Of a stretch of 50,743 nt of DNA, positions 6,547 to 17,524 are shown piece after piece. A program made the translations under genes and the position numbers. This stretch comes from a virus. The stretch covers positions 1-50,743 of the IMG/VR virus record IMGVR_UViG_3300047557_003366; one strand, written 5' to 3'. The notes beneath the pieces were generated by a model. The model was not told where the DNA came from. It worked only from the letters and a program-made list of their open reading frames with translations, and did not search any database. Within the stretch, counting starts at the first letter, position 1; each line of letters begins with the position of its first letter.

Positions 6547-9500
6547 GCTCGTAAGGGTGTGACTGATAAAATTCTGACTGAGTTGTTCTACTATATTGAA
6601 ATCCATTTGGTGAAGCTTCCCAGGTATACGGCATAGGTGGTGTAACTTCTGATCCTGCATCTCTAACTACTGAGCTTATAGGATGACATAAATTAGTTCC
6701 ATTAGAAATTAAGCTGGCAATTTTTATATTTTTATATCCAATATTTGGTGCAGACTTCATAAAATGAACGTAACGTCCCGCAGGTAAACTTGGAGGATCA
6801 ATAACAAATTCATAGTCAGCGTTGTCTGGATCAATGTCATAATTTATTTGTATATTTCCATCAACAAATACGCTTTCAGCTAATGCAACACCTGGGCCTT
6901 CACACGCAAAGTAAACTGTTGAAGAATCTCCATTATAATATATCGCATTATATGTTGATTGCGGATTGCCGGATGTGCCAAGTCGATTACGACCCAGTCC
7001 AGACAACAAGGCCCGGTTAGGATAAGTCATAGTTGGTGCAAGAACTAATGAATTAAAACTTATCAGTTCATTGTTGATATAGACATATCCAAGTTGTCCA
7101 TTCGTAAATGAAATTGCATTATAATTTTCTATTTCAATTGTTTCACTGGTTGTAAGTACGTTGGATAACAGGTTTGTAACTCTACTAAAGTCTAAAACCG
7201 TAGTCTTTGTTGTGTTTTCATACACCAATGTTCTCCATGCCAGTGAAGGTCTGTATGGAATGCTGTGCATGTAATTAACGACAACGACAGTTCCAGTATG
7301 AACATCTGGGTTAAACTTTATAACTGCTGCAGGATCTATGATACTATTTTGTCCAGGAGAAACCGTGTAATCAATTCCTTGTGTTTGTAATGTACCATCA
7401 ACCCATACTCGTATTGTTGCAGGATCGTAACTTGATTTAGTAAGATTGTAAATTCCTGTCGGATCATATGCAAACTCTTCCATATGATATTCATAATCAA
7501 TGTCTTGCGGATAAGTTGAAATTTGTACTTCATCATTCAACAGTAGGATTCCTGAATTAAATGTAATTTGATCTCCTATGATTGTGTAGTTTGTGCCAGT
7601 CTTAATAACTACCATCTGAATATCTGCATTAGATTTTGGAGCAAATGTAAATGTAATGTTAGCTCCAACTATTGAATATGCCGTTGTAAGAATTTGATCT
7701 ACGTAAACATCTGTACTTAGTGCCCCTGTCAAATCAATTGTAATTGGGAATGTAACAGTAGAATTATCACCTACCCATTGCTGCATCAATGGTGGTGTTA
7801 TAAGTTGGTCATTAACAGTCACTATTGTAGTTAAGTAATTTGGTAAGGTACTGCGAGGCTCTGAATCAACAGTATATGTTAATTGAGCAGGATTAGTGAT
7901 GACTATGTTGGTATTAGTAACCACACTATATTCAGGGCTACTAAATGTTGTAATAATTACAGTAGCACCATAAACTGGGGCAGATGCAAATCTAACTCCA
8001 TCAGCAATTCTTGTTAATATGGGGGTATTAACCCCATCAATTGTGCAGAAAACTCCTTGTGGGATAGTGGCTGTAAGACCAGGGACTGTGAAATCAGTTT
8101 CAACTCCGTCACCAGTGTATCTATAAGTCTGTAAAGTACTGGTAAACTTCACATTGAATGTTGCTCCTGTACCTTCTGATGAACTTTGTTGTGTGATTGG
8201 TTGTGCTGGCATTCTTGCATACAGTCCTGGTGAATTAACACTAACCGTGTTCACACCCCATGATAAAGTAATAGAAGCATCAACAAAGGTATTTGGTGTC
8301 TCTCTGTTCATACTAAATGAATTTGTGGCAGGCAATGCACTCCAATTACCTGGATTTTGAATTTCCAGTGATAGAATTCCACCAAAATCATCAATTTCTG
8401 TGACTTTTAATATAGTAAGATTTCCATCAACTATAGTTCCGGATCCTTCATTTAGATACAGGAGATCTCCAACGATATATCCACTTCCATTCAGTGCACT
8501 ATCAAAAGCCTCCATATCCCAACCGTCCATATCCCAGCTCTCTTCAATGTACATATTTGACAATTTAACAGTGGATACTTCTAGGATCCCACTGATAGCG
8601 CCCATTGATGTGTCTAAGTTTATGGCACTTCCTGGTATATAACCATAACCTGGATTTACAGTGTATGCACTTGCAATCGATCTGCTACCTCCACCAGTAG
8701 AAATTACAAAAATTTGTAGTTTTTGTCCTATTGTGGGGGTACTTACAAATACAACTCTATTACTGTCATAGTTAATTACATAGTCGTTTAAGTAACCTTC
8801 TTCTAATAGAGACCCAGCCAGATAAACTTGCACAGATTCGTTATTTTGGGGTGTAATTCCAAGATCAAATTGGCTGTTTACACCATCAGTAATATAAACT
8901 CTGCTTGAAACCAGTGGACGGCCACCCTGTTTACTTGTAATTGTGTCAATTAATACTGAATCTCTAGCTTTAAACAAGTAAAGCTCTTCTGGATGGTTAT
9001 CATCAACGAATGGCTGTATAAACTCATTACCATCGTATATAGTATCACTTTCCTCTGTGGGGGCAGCACCGAATGTTTGCCCAATATAAAGAACATAAAC
9101 GTTAGGTACTGCGCTACTAATTGGTGGTGACATGAATCTTATGAAATCACAGCTCCAATCAATACTTAATAATAGTCCACTTCCCAGACCAGGATACAAT
9201 GTTGGGTATTCAGTTGTATAAGGTCCAGGTAAAACAGTTATGTAACTTCCTTTTCCTAGAATTTCTAATCCTGTTACAACACCACTTTGCACTGATGTGA
9301 CACGTAAACGTGTTGCTGCAATTTTATTACCGGCTGGAACATCCAAAAAGTCTCCAACATTATAATTTATTCCACCATTTATGATCTGAACGGATAAAGC
9401 ATACGTTGGTATATAATAATCTAATCCATATACTCTTAAGGAATTATCACTCCACACTACAATTTCATTTGGATTTGATACATTTTTAGTCAACGGAAAC

Positions 9501-12500
9501 TCCGTGACTATTCCATTACCTACTGCAGTATCATAAACAGGAATTGCACCACCCTGTATTATCTGATCAAGATAGTTTTCAATATCAACGGAATTTGCAT
9601 TCCATGTGATTGCATTCCATTCGTTGTTATCCCATCCTATATCAAAATTAAATCCAAATGACTGCAATCTTGTGCCTTTATACGCAGCACCACTTAATAA
9701 TTCTGATATTATTTTTGGAATCATACCAGCGGTAGGTTCATAATAAGAATTAATACGATCTATCGCTCCATTAGTAGAACCTTCTCCACCTTCCCATACA
9801 TTTGTATTCCAGATATAACTCCAGGCAGGAGATAACTCCGGTGTAGAAATACGATCAAAGATTATAGTTGTTGCCAGATTTCTTACTAGTTCTCCATTTG
9901 TTTGATAGTTATTCAACCAGCTTTGGTACGCTTGATAATAACTGTAATCCGCTGAGTCAACATCTGGTTCTATTACGTATGGACTTCCTGGTGGCCTATC
10001 AAAATCAACAATACTCGCATTTGCAATATCTGTTTTACTTTTTCCAGTAACAAATTCACGTATTTTTACATGATATGGCTTTGCTTCATTAATAAACCCT
10101 AGAATACTATCTACAGTGTCTGCTTGCAACAACTGAGTTTGCTCTAATGGTTGGTTAAATCCTTTCAAAATAATGTCACTTGTTTTCAGTAGCCAATCAA
10201 CCTGGAGTTGCTCACTCGGAACATAATTTATCATGGCAAAAAACAGTGTATTTAATTCTAATGAATTTGGTGCACTGAATATAACATTTTTAATTCCATC
10301 TATTATGTTGGCAAACTCTATGGATGCATTAGAATCAAATGCAACTTCAGCAAATGGAGCACTATCAAATCCCCCTGGAGTAACCTGCCAGTCATAAACG
10401 GTGCTTAATACCTGTATGCTACCATCTTGTTGACCAACCAGTGACCACTTTCCAGTCCAAGTATATAATTGCCACTTGTTATTTCCATTATTCAAGACTT
10501 TTATAACTGCATTTGTAGTTGGTGTGACATTTTCCAAGTCAGATGTGGTTTGTACAGTTTGTGTAATAATAGTATTAGAACTATAACCAGTAAAATACCA
10601 GTCTACGTATTGCCAGTAGTTGTTAGTATTATAGTTTTGACGTTGTATCAATTCCCATGTGTTATCAAATGATATGAATTTCCACATGGTCCATAAATTA
10701 TTAGTTACAGCTGTTGGTGCAACAAGAACAACTTGATTATTTGTGATTGCTCCTAAGAGACTATCACGCTCAATCAACGATGATACGAAATAGTCGTATT
10801 CAGACTCCGGTGGATAAGGTTCAGCCATCGTAAAATATGCTTCCCATCCAACAACATTTGGGTCATCTACAAATGGTGTAACCCGTGATGAAAGTATGTC
10901 ATTAAACGTATTGACAAACAGGCTACTGGCAGCTACTCGGTTTATAAACCATGTCTGACGTGGACGTATTGTTGTTCCATATTTTTGTGATGATGGTAGA
11001 CGATAATCCGGTACATCATTTCCAAGACCATCAAATGTAACTAAGCTGGCTTTTAATTTTTGCCATGCATTATCTGTAATTGGACTTGTTGGATCACCCT
11101 GTCTAATTAATTGCCATTGGTTATAATTATTAAGATTATTTGGCTGACTAGAATATGTGATTCTCTGTACAATCTTGTCAGAATTTAAAAGTCGCTTGAC
11201 ATTTCCTAAAATAATACTGCGACTGCTAATGGCAGCAAACCATGGTAGATCATCAATACTGGGATCTTGGATAAGTCTTGAAATATTCAACGTGGTTAAC
11301 TTACGTGTTGGTACCCCAGGTGACATAATACTATTTTTAACCCAGTAATAATAGTAAATTACTGCAGTGTTACCCGGTCCATACTCAGTTACTTCGCTCC
11401 AGTTTGGATTATCTGGGTTTCTGACTGATCCCGAAGGGATATAACTTCTGCCATTTTCTGTGATGCTTTCGCCTGACGCAACAGCATTTGCCCAGTCTGT
11501 AGGCGATATAGTTGTTCGTATCCATTCATATACATCAACACTTGTTCCGGAAGCAATTTTTCCCCAGTGTTGAATTCTATATCGGTCATCTCCTTGTTCA
11601 TAATCAATATACCTTACTGTTGATAGATCCCACCATACTTGTCCAACCTGAGCACTACTCCATGCTTCGCTTTCACTTACAGCATAGTTGTCAGACGAAC
11701 CTCTGTTGTATTTTGCCGGATCAAAATCTGTTTTATAAGTTATTTCTGTGTCAGCTTTTCCACTGATTCTACCTTGTGCTGGATCCCAGTATGTTACAAC
11801 AGAAACTTCGCTTCCTGTATCAATATTATATAACTTACTATTACCAACTAAACTGCTGTTTATTATATATTCTTGCTGACGATATGAAATAAAGTTATTA
11901 TTAGTGTACTTATACACAGTCCATGCGCCTTCAACTTGACCTCCTTCATCAACATAGGTCAAAATATTCTCGGGCCATCCACCAGGAGGTGTTCCACTAT
12001 CTCTTTCAAAAATTGTTGAAAATCTAGTTGGTCTATAGACAAGTATTGTACCGCCAACTCCAGGTTCAAATGTACTTACATCTATTTGAAAAGTTAAAGG
12101 AGTTACATTACTAACGACATATGTACCATTCAAGAGATCAACTCCTGATACACCATAGATAATAATTATATCACCATCCGTGAGACCATGTTCACTTGTG
12201 GTTGTAATTACAGTGGGTCCACCAGTTGTAGAGCTTGGTAGGGTGTTGCTAATTTGTCCCAGGGCTTTTACTAGAACCCATGATGTCCAACTACCAGTAT
12301 CTGTAGTAAACTGCCAAACAGTGTCATTTATTTGTAAAGGTGTTGTTGTAGATAATCTGTCATTATACAGTGAGAATAGCTCTGATGTGTTCCCGACTGT
12401 ATAGGTTGTTTCTCCGAGTTGAACATAACCGGCTAATGGTAAGTCAGTTTTAACATCAGGTTTGTAGGAGGTTCGTAACGTAAATAACTTGTCTTGATAA

Positions 12501-15500
12501 CTTTCAGGTGGCACAACTATTATTGGGTCATTTGGGACAATTTCTAAAACATCATCATTTACTGGATCTATATCACTTGTGCTGAACAAACGAATCCACT
12601 GAGGGTTGCTTGTAACTTGTGATTGTGGAAGTCTAAATTCAATGATGTTATTAAGATTTACGGCACCATACCAAGAATTTCTCATCATCCATTCTTCATA
12701 GTACTCAAATGTGCTGGTTTCTGGTATTATTGAAGTATTTCTTAGCAGACGGTTAATAACAGTCTGCGTGCCCTTGTTTCGTATGAACCCTTGATAGAAT
12801 TCAAACTCTATTGCATCTTCCAACAGAAGATTTTGTAGATACAATCTATTCTGATACCCAAGTAAATGTCTGCTTAAATTTTGTATATCTTGTCTTGCAA
12901 CTGCACCAAGTTCAGTTGACATCTTCATTACAAGATTGTCATTTGTAATTAGGTCAAAGTTCTTTGGCTGTTCAATATTAAAATATTGTGTAAACTGATT
13001 AGCTGTGTTGTCATAATTGGGTACCATAGACCATGTATTTGTGTTGTTATTTTTTGTCAAAATAAATCCGGGAGCATCAAGTCTGCCGTTCCAATCATTA
13101 GCTCTGTATGCATAAATTTTTATACGTTGTTGACGTAGATCAAACAAGGGCTGATAAATTATATCACCAAATCCTGTAAGATTATCCCAGAAAATGGCAC
13201 TTTCTATTGTTGTTCTGTACAATTTTAATCCGAAAATTCCCTGCTCGTTGTCTGGTTTAACACGCAGTGATCCATCATCTCTTATTGTTGTGAAATTTTG
13301 GGGTTGTATAAGTATGCCAGACCTATCTACAATTGGATACGTGCCACTAAACAGTCCGCTGATAAATTGGATGTTTCCATATTTCTTTTCAAACTTCATT
13401 TCGTCCGCGCTTGGACTGACTGTAATGAATGTTCCGTTTTGCCAGTCGCCTTGACTCCAGAATAAAAATTCTTTTGCACTTTGGCTCCAATCAAACACTG
13501 CATTACTATCCGCGTTGAACTGTTCAAATACCCAACCCTGGCTGGTTAGCCACCTACCGTAAGAAATCAAAAAGTCAAACACTGCTTGTCTAGTAGGTAA
13601 GATTGACCCATATAACACTTCTTGTGTCTCATTCATGCCACTAAGATATTCAATTGCACGTTTATTGCCAACAAGAACAGTTGTTTGAGGGCCATTGACG
13701 TTACTTGGAATAATAATAAAACGTTGGTTTATTGTATCATAGCCATAAACTTTATATCCTTCTTTTACCTGTTCAATCATTACACCGCTGTAAATTGCTT
13801 CACCAATACTGGTACTTCTGTATAAAAATGTTTTTAAATTATCATTTGGTATAATTTGACTCTGATACCCAATATCTCCAAAACTATCAACCATTGTTCT
13901 AACTGTGTCAGAATTAATAAATCCTGCCATGCGATGTGCCAATTGTACATTGCCACCTCTGATTAAATTACCAAAGTATGATGTGACATTTAATCCTTGT
14001 GTGTACAGATACTCGCTGACCCAATGTTGAAATCCACAACTACCAAAATAAGTTAAATTACTTTCTTCTGGTATTGTAATTCCAATACTTAAATTTATTG
14101 GACTTTCTCTATGAACATAAAATTGATTGCTTGCTCTGCGAGAATACGTATCCACATAAAGCCATTGTTTATTTGCTGTGTTAGCATAAATTTCTTGAGT
14201 GCGTAAGCTATCCCACGTATATTCTATGAATCGTGCTGGCTTCATCAGATAACCAACCTGTGCTAATATAAATGGATATTCCTGACTGTTAATCCATACA
14301 CTCTCGACTGGTGATCCATCTCCGAAAATCCATTCACTTCGTGCAGAATAAACGTCAGGCAGAGAACTTACACATCCAGCTTGATATGGGGGTAATAAGT
14401 TCCCCTGGTCATCAACAGGTATACAACTTAATAACCCAGGTCGTGACCACTGGTAATAATAGCCCTGCCTTGGACCTTGTCGGATATATCCATCACGAAG
14501 ATCCTGCCATAGTGCCAAGTTTCCATTTGTATATGGAGCAGGACCATATTCTGACTCCCACCATTCTGGCATTTGACTGAATCCCAGCATTTCCCATGGA
14601 TGGGTGTGGGGACGATCAGTATCATAGAACCATCTATAAATTCCTTGCCAATGTCCTGGCACTGGATACCCATCATTATCTACTACAGATCTATAGTTAT
14701 AACTAAATTGATCTGTGGTTTGATATCCAGTATTTGCCTGATAATTAATTTGATTACTTATTGTCCATTTATCAAAAGACCCCCTCTGAAGTTTAATTAC
14801 TTCAGGACGAGTATAGTCAGTGTTTCGCCATTTACCGGGCATATAGGATGTAACTGGAAAAACATAATTAGCCTGTGAATTTTTATATGCATTTGGCAGA
14901 TTATTAAACAGGTTTAACTCAAATTGTAGCCATGCCGCTGCAACCGGATCAGTTAATTCCTCTGGATTGGTAGTACTGTTTTGACCATGCACAAATGTAC
15001 CAAGTTGTTCGCCCTGCTCATTTACCATAACAATTCGCGAACCATCATGGCACTGTATCACCAATTTTGGAGTTGTATAACTTGTGTCCATATAGACTAT
15101 TGGTTGGTAGGCAGGGGTAATTCCTAATCTTGTGGCAGTGGCTGGGACCCAGGATGGATTTTGTGCTTGTTGTGAACAATAGCTTCCGGAAATTCCATCT
15201 GGGCCACTATTGGTCCATGGACTATCAACAGTTTTGCCGATGTTTATTTGTTTCAAGGTTGATGTTACAAGTTGATTTATAAATGTTGGATCACATCCAC
15301 TCGGACTTTGATTACCTCCAAGTTTTTTTACCTGTGCAAATAACGTCAACAAGAAACGATTGTAAAATCTTTGATATGACCGTTGAGCATTTTGCATCGC
15401 CAGCATAGGGTCAATTGCACTGTTTATAGATGAAATATCTTCTAATGCAGTGCTATTCATAACACTTAACTTTAACAACGGTGCACGATGTTGTAATATG

Positions 15501-17524
15501 CTTAATCCTAGTCCTAGATTTTGGCTAGTATCTCTGTAATTATTATTTCCAAGAGCGCTTCCAGTAAATCCAGTTTGGTTATTAATTATTTCTAAGAACT
15601 GACCAAGAAACTGGCTTCTGCTAATAACAGATATATCTTCATTGTTTGGATTAGCACTTAAGTTTTTAGGTATTTCATAGAACCCTTTGATTAAAGTTGG
15701 CGTTTCCTTGCTCCAGCTTTTAATTATTATTCTGGTATTATTTCTTGGTGCTACTGTAAATGTTACTTGGTTTTCTATAACAACATAATCAACATTTTTT
15801 TGACAAATTATCTCTTCATTATTCTCTGTAATTAAACTTACAAATATTGTTGGGAGAGTATTTGCTAATTGATTAGCTGGCTCTTGGTCTATCTCATAAG
15901 TTTTTTCTTCACCATCTGCTAAAAATTCATTGATTATATACTGTCTGCTTGGTTCTGGCGCGGTGTTCCAAGCGTTACTATAATAATCCCCAACCTTTGC
16001 AAACAAATTTCCAACATAGTTTACAGTTTTACCATCTGAAATGTATGAAATAGTTGTAGAAATTAAGTTGTTCGTAAAGACAAAATCTCCATATTGATCT
16101 AATTTTGCATTGATACCAAGCTCAGTGTCAATTGTGCTATTAGTGTCTGTTGTATACGAAAACACTGGACTACCATTAAAGGTTGATGACGGGTAGACAA
16201 CAGGATCATCTAACATATTGCCATTGTAATCATACAGCACAAATTGTGGGGGAACTCCAGGTACTATTTGCTGTCCATTTGTCACCCATGTAGAACCATT
16301 ATAATATATATTGTACCCTTGCAATGCACCAAAATTAACGGAGGCTCTGTCTCCAAATACTGGTGACCCATTTCCACTAGTGCCTGAGGTGTCTAAGGTC
16401 AATTCTATGTTTCCTTCAGACACTCCACTAACAATATAAATTCTGCCATATTCATTTGGGAATTGTTGCTTTAATGTAGAACTTATTCCCATAATTCTCA
16501 TGCCGTCTCTAAGTGGAATAAAATCTATTGTGTATGATGATTGTCCGACTATTGATCCTAGTAAGTCAGGCGTTGTAGTATCTACTATATCAATAATTCC
16601 ACGACTATGTATTCCATACTTGTATAGTTCAATATTTGGTAGAAATTCTATGATTGGTCTTCTTGATTGAAAAGACGTGATATCACTAATCTGCGTTTTA
16701 CTTACTTTGAGAATATCGTCATGGAACCACCGGTTAGTTAAACTCCACTGGTTCTCATCTTGACTTGCCCTGGAAATTGTTATGTATTGTTTGTCAGTAT
16801 ATTCTTGTGCACTATCCCAGCTATCTAAATCCCAGCCAACCGTATCCCATCCTGGATTGGAGGTGGGTGGAATTTCAATTAGAACGATACTTTTTCCTAC
16901 ACCTTCAATAACAAAAACTTCTTGATTATAAGCAATGTTTCTGTCAGCTGTAGGGACAACAACTAAACCACTTGTAAAATCTAAGGTGACATTTGCAGTT
17001 TGTCCAGTACTTCTATATCTGACCCATCCACTATAGGTATAATTTTGTTTACCTTGTACTTGATTAACAAAATCGGTGGTATCCAACAGTTCTATTGGAC
17101 TAGGACCGGATGGTAACCAAAAATACTTTGTAAAATTGACAAATTTATCAATATCTATCGGGGGACACCAAGAATAGTATTCCTGCTCAAAAAGTCTACT
17201 GTGGTTGGTAGTTATAGCGCCCTGAAATCTCAACTGATTTACTAAGTCGTCATAAAACAATGCATTTGTTAACCTGCCACTTTGAAAGTTTACACTTACG
17301 GCAGTTGGTGTTAACTGGTAATCTTGTCTATTTTTATCTGGCTCTTGAATATAAAAATCTTTTGAAGGAATGTACCATGGTGGTTTAATCCCTGCATAGC
17401 CAGAAATAAACTCAACGCTCTCAGGTTGAAACAATTGATCAACCGTTGCTGAGAACATTTTTCTTAATGTTTCAGACCTTAGATAATTAGGCAGTAAATC
17501 AATAGTTTTACGTTTGTCATCCAT
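6542..17524 (-). CDS. Giant (~3660-residue) baseplate/tail structural protein
   Basis: 3660 residues from ATG 17524, with an alternative GTG at 17533. The ATG overlaps the end of gp6 by 8 bases and has GGGTG at good spacing. The N-terminus (KTIDLLPNYLRSETLRKMF) is typical of wedge-associated structural proteins. Visible internal repeats: three Trp-Asp motifs (GWDTVGWDLDSWDS near residue 230; GWDNNEWNAITWN near 2635; SWDMDGWDMEAFDS near 3000), and about five ~65-residue beta modules of the form DGxxTxFxL...VxVdG...Yxi...vxFxxxPxxgxxIxI (near 540-610, 2665, 2885-2945, 3135-3200, 3250-3315). Position after gp25-gp6 is where T4 has gp7, gp8 and gp10, so it may replace several wedge proteins. No enzymatic motif was recognised. 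Exact homology is unproven. Confidence 0.75.
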   Translation of the reverse strand: MDDKRKTIDLLPNYLRSETLRKMFSATVDQLFQPESVEFISGYAGIKPPWYIPSKDFYIQEPDKNRQDYQLTPTAVSVNFQSGRLTNALFYDDLVNQLRFQGAITTNHSRLFEQEYYSWCPPIDIDKFVNFTKYFWLPSGPSPIELLDTTDFVNQVQGKQNYTYSGWVRYRSTGQTANVTLDFTSGLVVVPTADRNIAYNQEVFVIEGVGKSIVLIEIPPTSNPGWDTVGWDLDSWDSAQEYTDKQYITISRASQDENQWSLTNRWFHDDILKVSKTQISDITSFQSRRPIIEFLPNIELYKYGIHSRGIIDIVDTTTPDLLGSIVGQSSYTIDFIPLRDGMRIMGISSTLKQQFPNEYGRIYIVSGVSEGNIELTLDTSGTSGNGSPVFGDRASVNFGALQGYNIYYNGSTWVTNGQQIVPGVPPQFVLYDYNGNMLDDPVVYPSSTFNGSPVFSYTTDTNSTIDTELGINAKLDQYGDFVFTNNLISTTISYISDGKTVNYVGNLFAKVGDYYSNAWNTAPEPSRQYIINEFLADGEEKTYEIDQEPANQLANTLPTIFVSLITENNEEIICQKNVDYVVIENQVTFTVAPRNNTRIIIKSWSKETPTLIKGFYEIPKNLSANPNNEDISVISRSQFLGQFLEIINNQTGFTGSALGNNNYRDTSQNLGLGLSILQHRAPLLKLSVMNSTALEDISSINSAIDPMLAMQNAQRSYQRFYNRFLLTLFAQVKKLGGNQSPSGCDPTFINQLVTSTLKQINIGKTVDSPWTNSGPDGISGSYCSQQAQNPSWVPATATRLGITPAYQPIVYMDTSYTTPKLVIQCHDGSRIVMVNEQGEQLGTFVHGQNSTTNPEELTDPVAAAWLQFELNLFNNLPNAYKNSQANYVFPVTSYMPGKWRNTDYTRPEVIKLQRGSFDKWTISNQINYQANTGYQTTDQFSYNYRSVVDNDGYPVPGHWQGIYRWFYDTDRPHTHPWEMLGFSQMPEWWESEYGPAPYTNGNLALWQDLRDGYIRQGPRQGYYYQWSRPGLLSCIPVDDQGNLLPPYQAGCVSSLPDVYSARSEWIFGDGSPVESVWINSQEYPFILAQVGYLMKPARFIEYTWDSLRTQEIYANTANKQWLYVDTYSRRASNQFYVHRESPINLSIGITIPEESNLTYFGSCGFQHWVSEYLYTQGLNVTSYFGNLIRGGNVQLAHRMAGFINSDTVRTMVDSFGDIGYQSQIIPNDNLKTFLYRSTSIGEAIYSGVMIEQVKEGYKVYGYDTINQRFIIIPSNVNGPQTTVLVGNKRAIEYLSGMNETQEVLYGSILPTRQAVFDFLISYGRWLTSQGWVFEQFNADSNAVFDWSQSAKEFLFWSQGDWQNGTFITVSPSADEMKFEKKYGNIQFISGLFSGTYPIVDRSGILIQPQNFTTIRDDGSLRVKPDNEQGIFGLKLYRTTIESAIFWDNLTGFGDIIYQPLFDLRQQRIKIYAYRANDWNGRLDAPGFILTKNNNTNTWSMVPNYDNTANQFTQYFNIEQPKNFDLITNDNLVMKMSTELGAVARQDIQNLSRHLLGYQNRLYLQNLLLEDAIEFEFYQGFIRNKGTQTVINRLLRNTSIIPETSTFEYYEEWMMRNSWYGAVNLNNIIEFRLPQSQVTSNPQWIRLFSTSDIDPVNDDVLEIVPNDPIIVVPPESYQDKLFTLRTSYKPDVKTDLPLAGYVQLGETTYTVGNTSELFSLYNDRLSTTTPLQINDTVWQFTTDTGSWTSWVLVKALGQISNTLPSSTTGGPTVITTTSEHGLTDGDIIIIYGVSGVDLLNGTYVVSNVTPLTFQIDVSTFEPGVGGTILVYRPTRFSTIFERDSGTPPGGWPENILTYVDEGGQVEGAWTVYKYTNNNFISYRQQEYIINSSLVGNSKLYNIDTGSEVSVVTYWDPAQGRISGKADTEITYKTDFDPAKYNRGSSDNYAVSESEAWSSAQVGQVWWDLSTVRYIDYEQGDDRYRIQHWGKIASGTSVDVYEWIRTTISPTDWANAVASGESITENGRSYIPSGSVRNPDNPNWSEVTEYGPGNTAVIYYYYWVKNSIMSPGVPTRKLTTLNISRLIQDPSIDDLPWFAAISSRSIILGNVKRLLNSDKIVQRITYSSQPNNLNNYNQWQLIRQGDPTSPITDNAWQKLKASLVTFDGLGNDVPDYRLPSSQKYGTTIRPRQTWFINRVAASSLFVNTFNDILSSRVTPFVDDPNVVGWEAYFTMAEPYPPESEYDYFVSSLIERDSLLGAITNNQVVLVAPTAVTNNLWTMWKFISFDNTWELIQRQNYNTNNYWQYVDWYFTGYSSNTIITQTVQTTSDLENVTPTTNAVIKVLNNGNNKWQLYTWTGKWSLVGQQDGSIQVLSTVYDWQVTPGGFDSAPFAEVAFDSNASIEFANIIDGIKNVIFSAPNSLELNTLFFAMINYVPSEQLQVDWLLKTSDIILKGFNQPLEQTQLLQADTVDSILGFINEAKPYHVKIREFVTGKSKTDIANASIVDFDRPPGSPYVIEPDVDSADYSYYQAYQSWLNNYQTNGELVRNLATTIIFDRISTPELSPAWSYIWNTNVWEGGEGSTNGAIDRINSYYEPTAGMIPKIISELLSGAAYKGTRLQSFGFNFDIGWDNNEWNAITWNANSVDIENYLDQIIQGGAIPVYDTAVGNGIVTEFPLTKNVSNPNEIVVWSDNSLRVYGLDYYIPTYALSVQIINGGINYNVGDFLDVPAGNKIAATRLRVTSVQSGVVTGLEILGKGSYITVLPGPYTTEYPTLYPGLGSGLLLSIDWSCDFIRFMSPPISSAVPNVYVLYIGQTFGAAPTEESDTIYDGNEFIQPFVDDNHPEELYLFKARDSVLIDTITSKQGGRPLVSSRVYITDGVNSQFDLGITPQNNESVQVYLAGSLLEEGYLNDYVINYDSNRVVFVSTPTIGQKLQIFVISTGGGSRSIASAYTVNPGYGYIPGSAINLDTSMGAISGILEVSTVKLSNMYIEESWDMDGWDMEAFDSALNGSGYIVGDLLYLNEGSGTIVDGNLTILKVTEIDDFGGILSLEIQNPGNWSALPATNSFSMNRETPNTFVDASITLSWGVNTVSVNSPGLYARMPAQPITQQSSSEGTGATFNVKFTSTLQTYRYTGDGVETDFTVPGLTATIPQGVFCTIDGVNTPILTRIADGVRFASAPVYGATVIITTFSSPEYSVVTNTNIVITNPAQLTYTVDSEPRSTLPNYLTTIVTVNDQLITPPLMQQWVGDNSTVTFPITIDLTGALSTDVYVDQILTTAYSIVGANITFTFAPKSNADIQMVVIKTGTNYTIIGDQITFNSGILLLNDEVQISTYPQDIDYEYHMEEFAYDPTGIYNLTKSSYDPATIRVWVDGTLQTQGIDYTVSPGQNSIIDPAAVIKFNPDVHTGTVVVVNYMHSIPYRPSLAWRTLVYENTTKTTVLDFSRVTNLLSNVLTTSETIEIENYNAISFTNGQLGYVYINNELISFNSLVLAPTMTYPNRALLSGLGRNRLGTSGNPQSTYNAIYYNGDSSTVYFACEGPGVALAESVFVDGNIQINYDIDPDNADYEFVIDPPSLPAGRYVHFMKSAPNIGYKNIKIASLISNGTNLCHPISSVVRDAGSEVTPPMPYTWEASPNGFQYSRTTQSEFYQSHPYEP

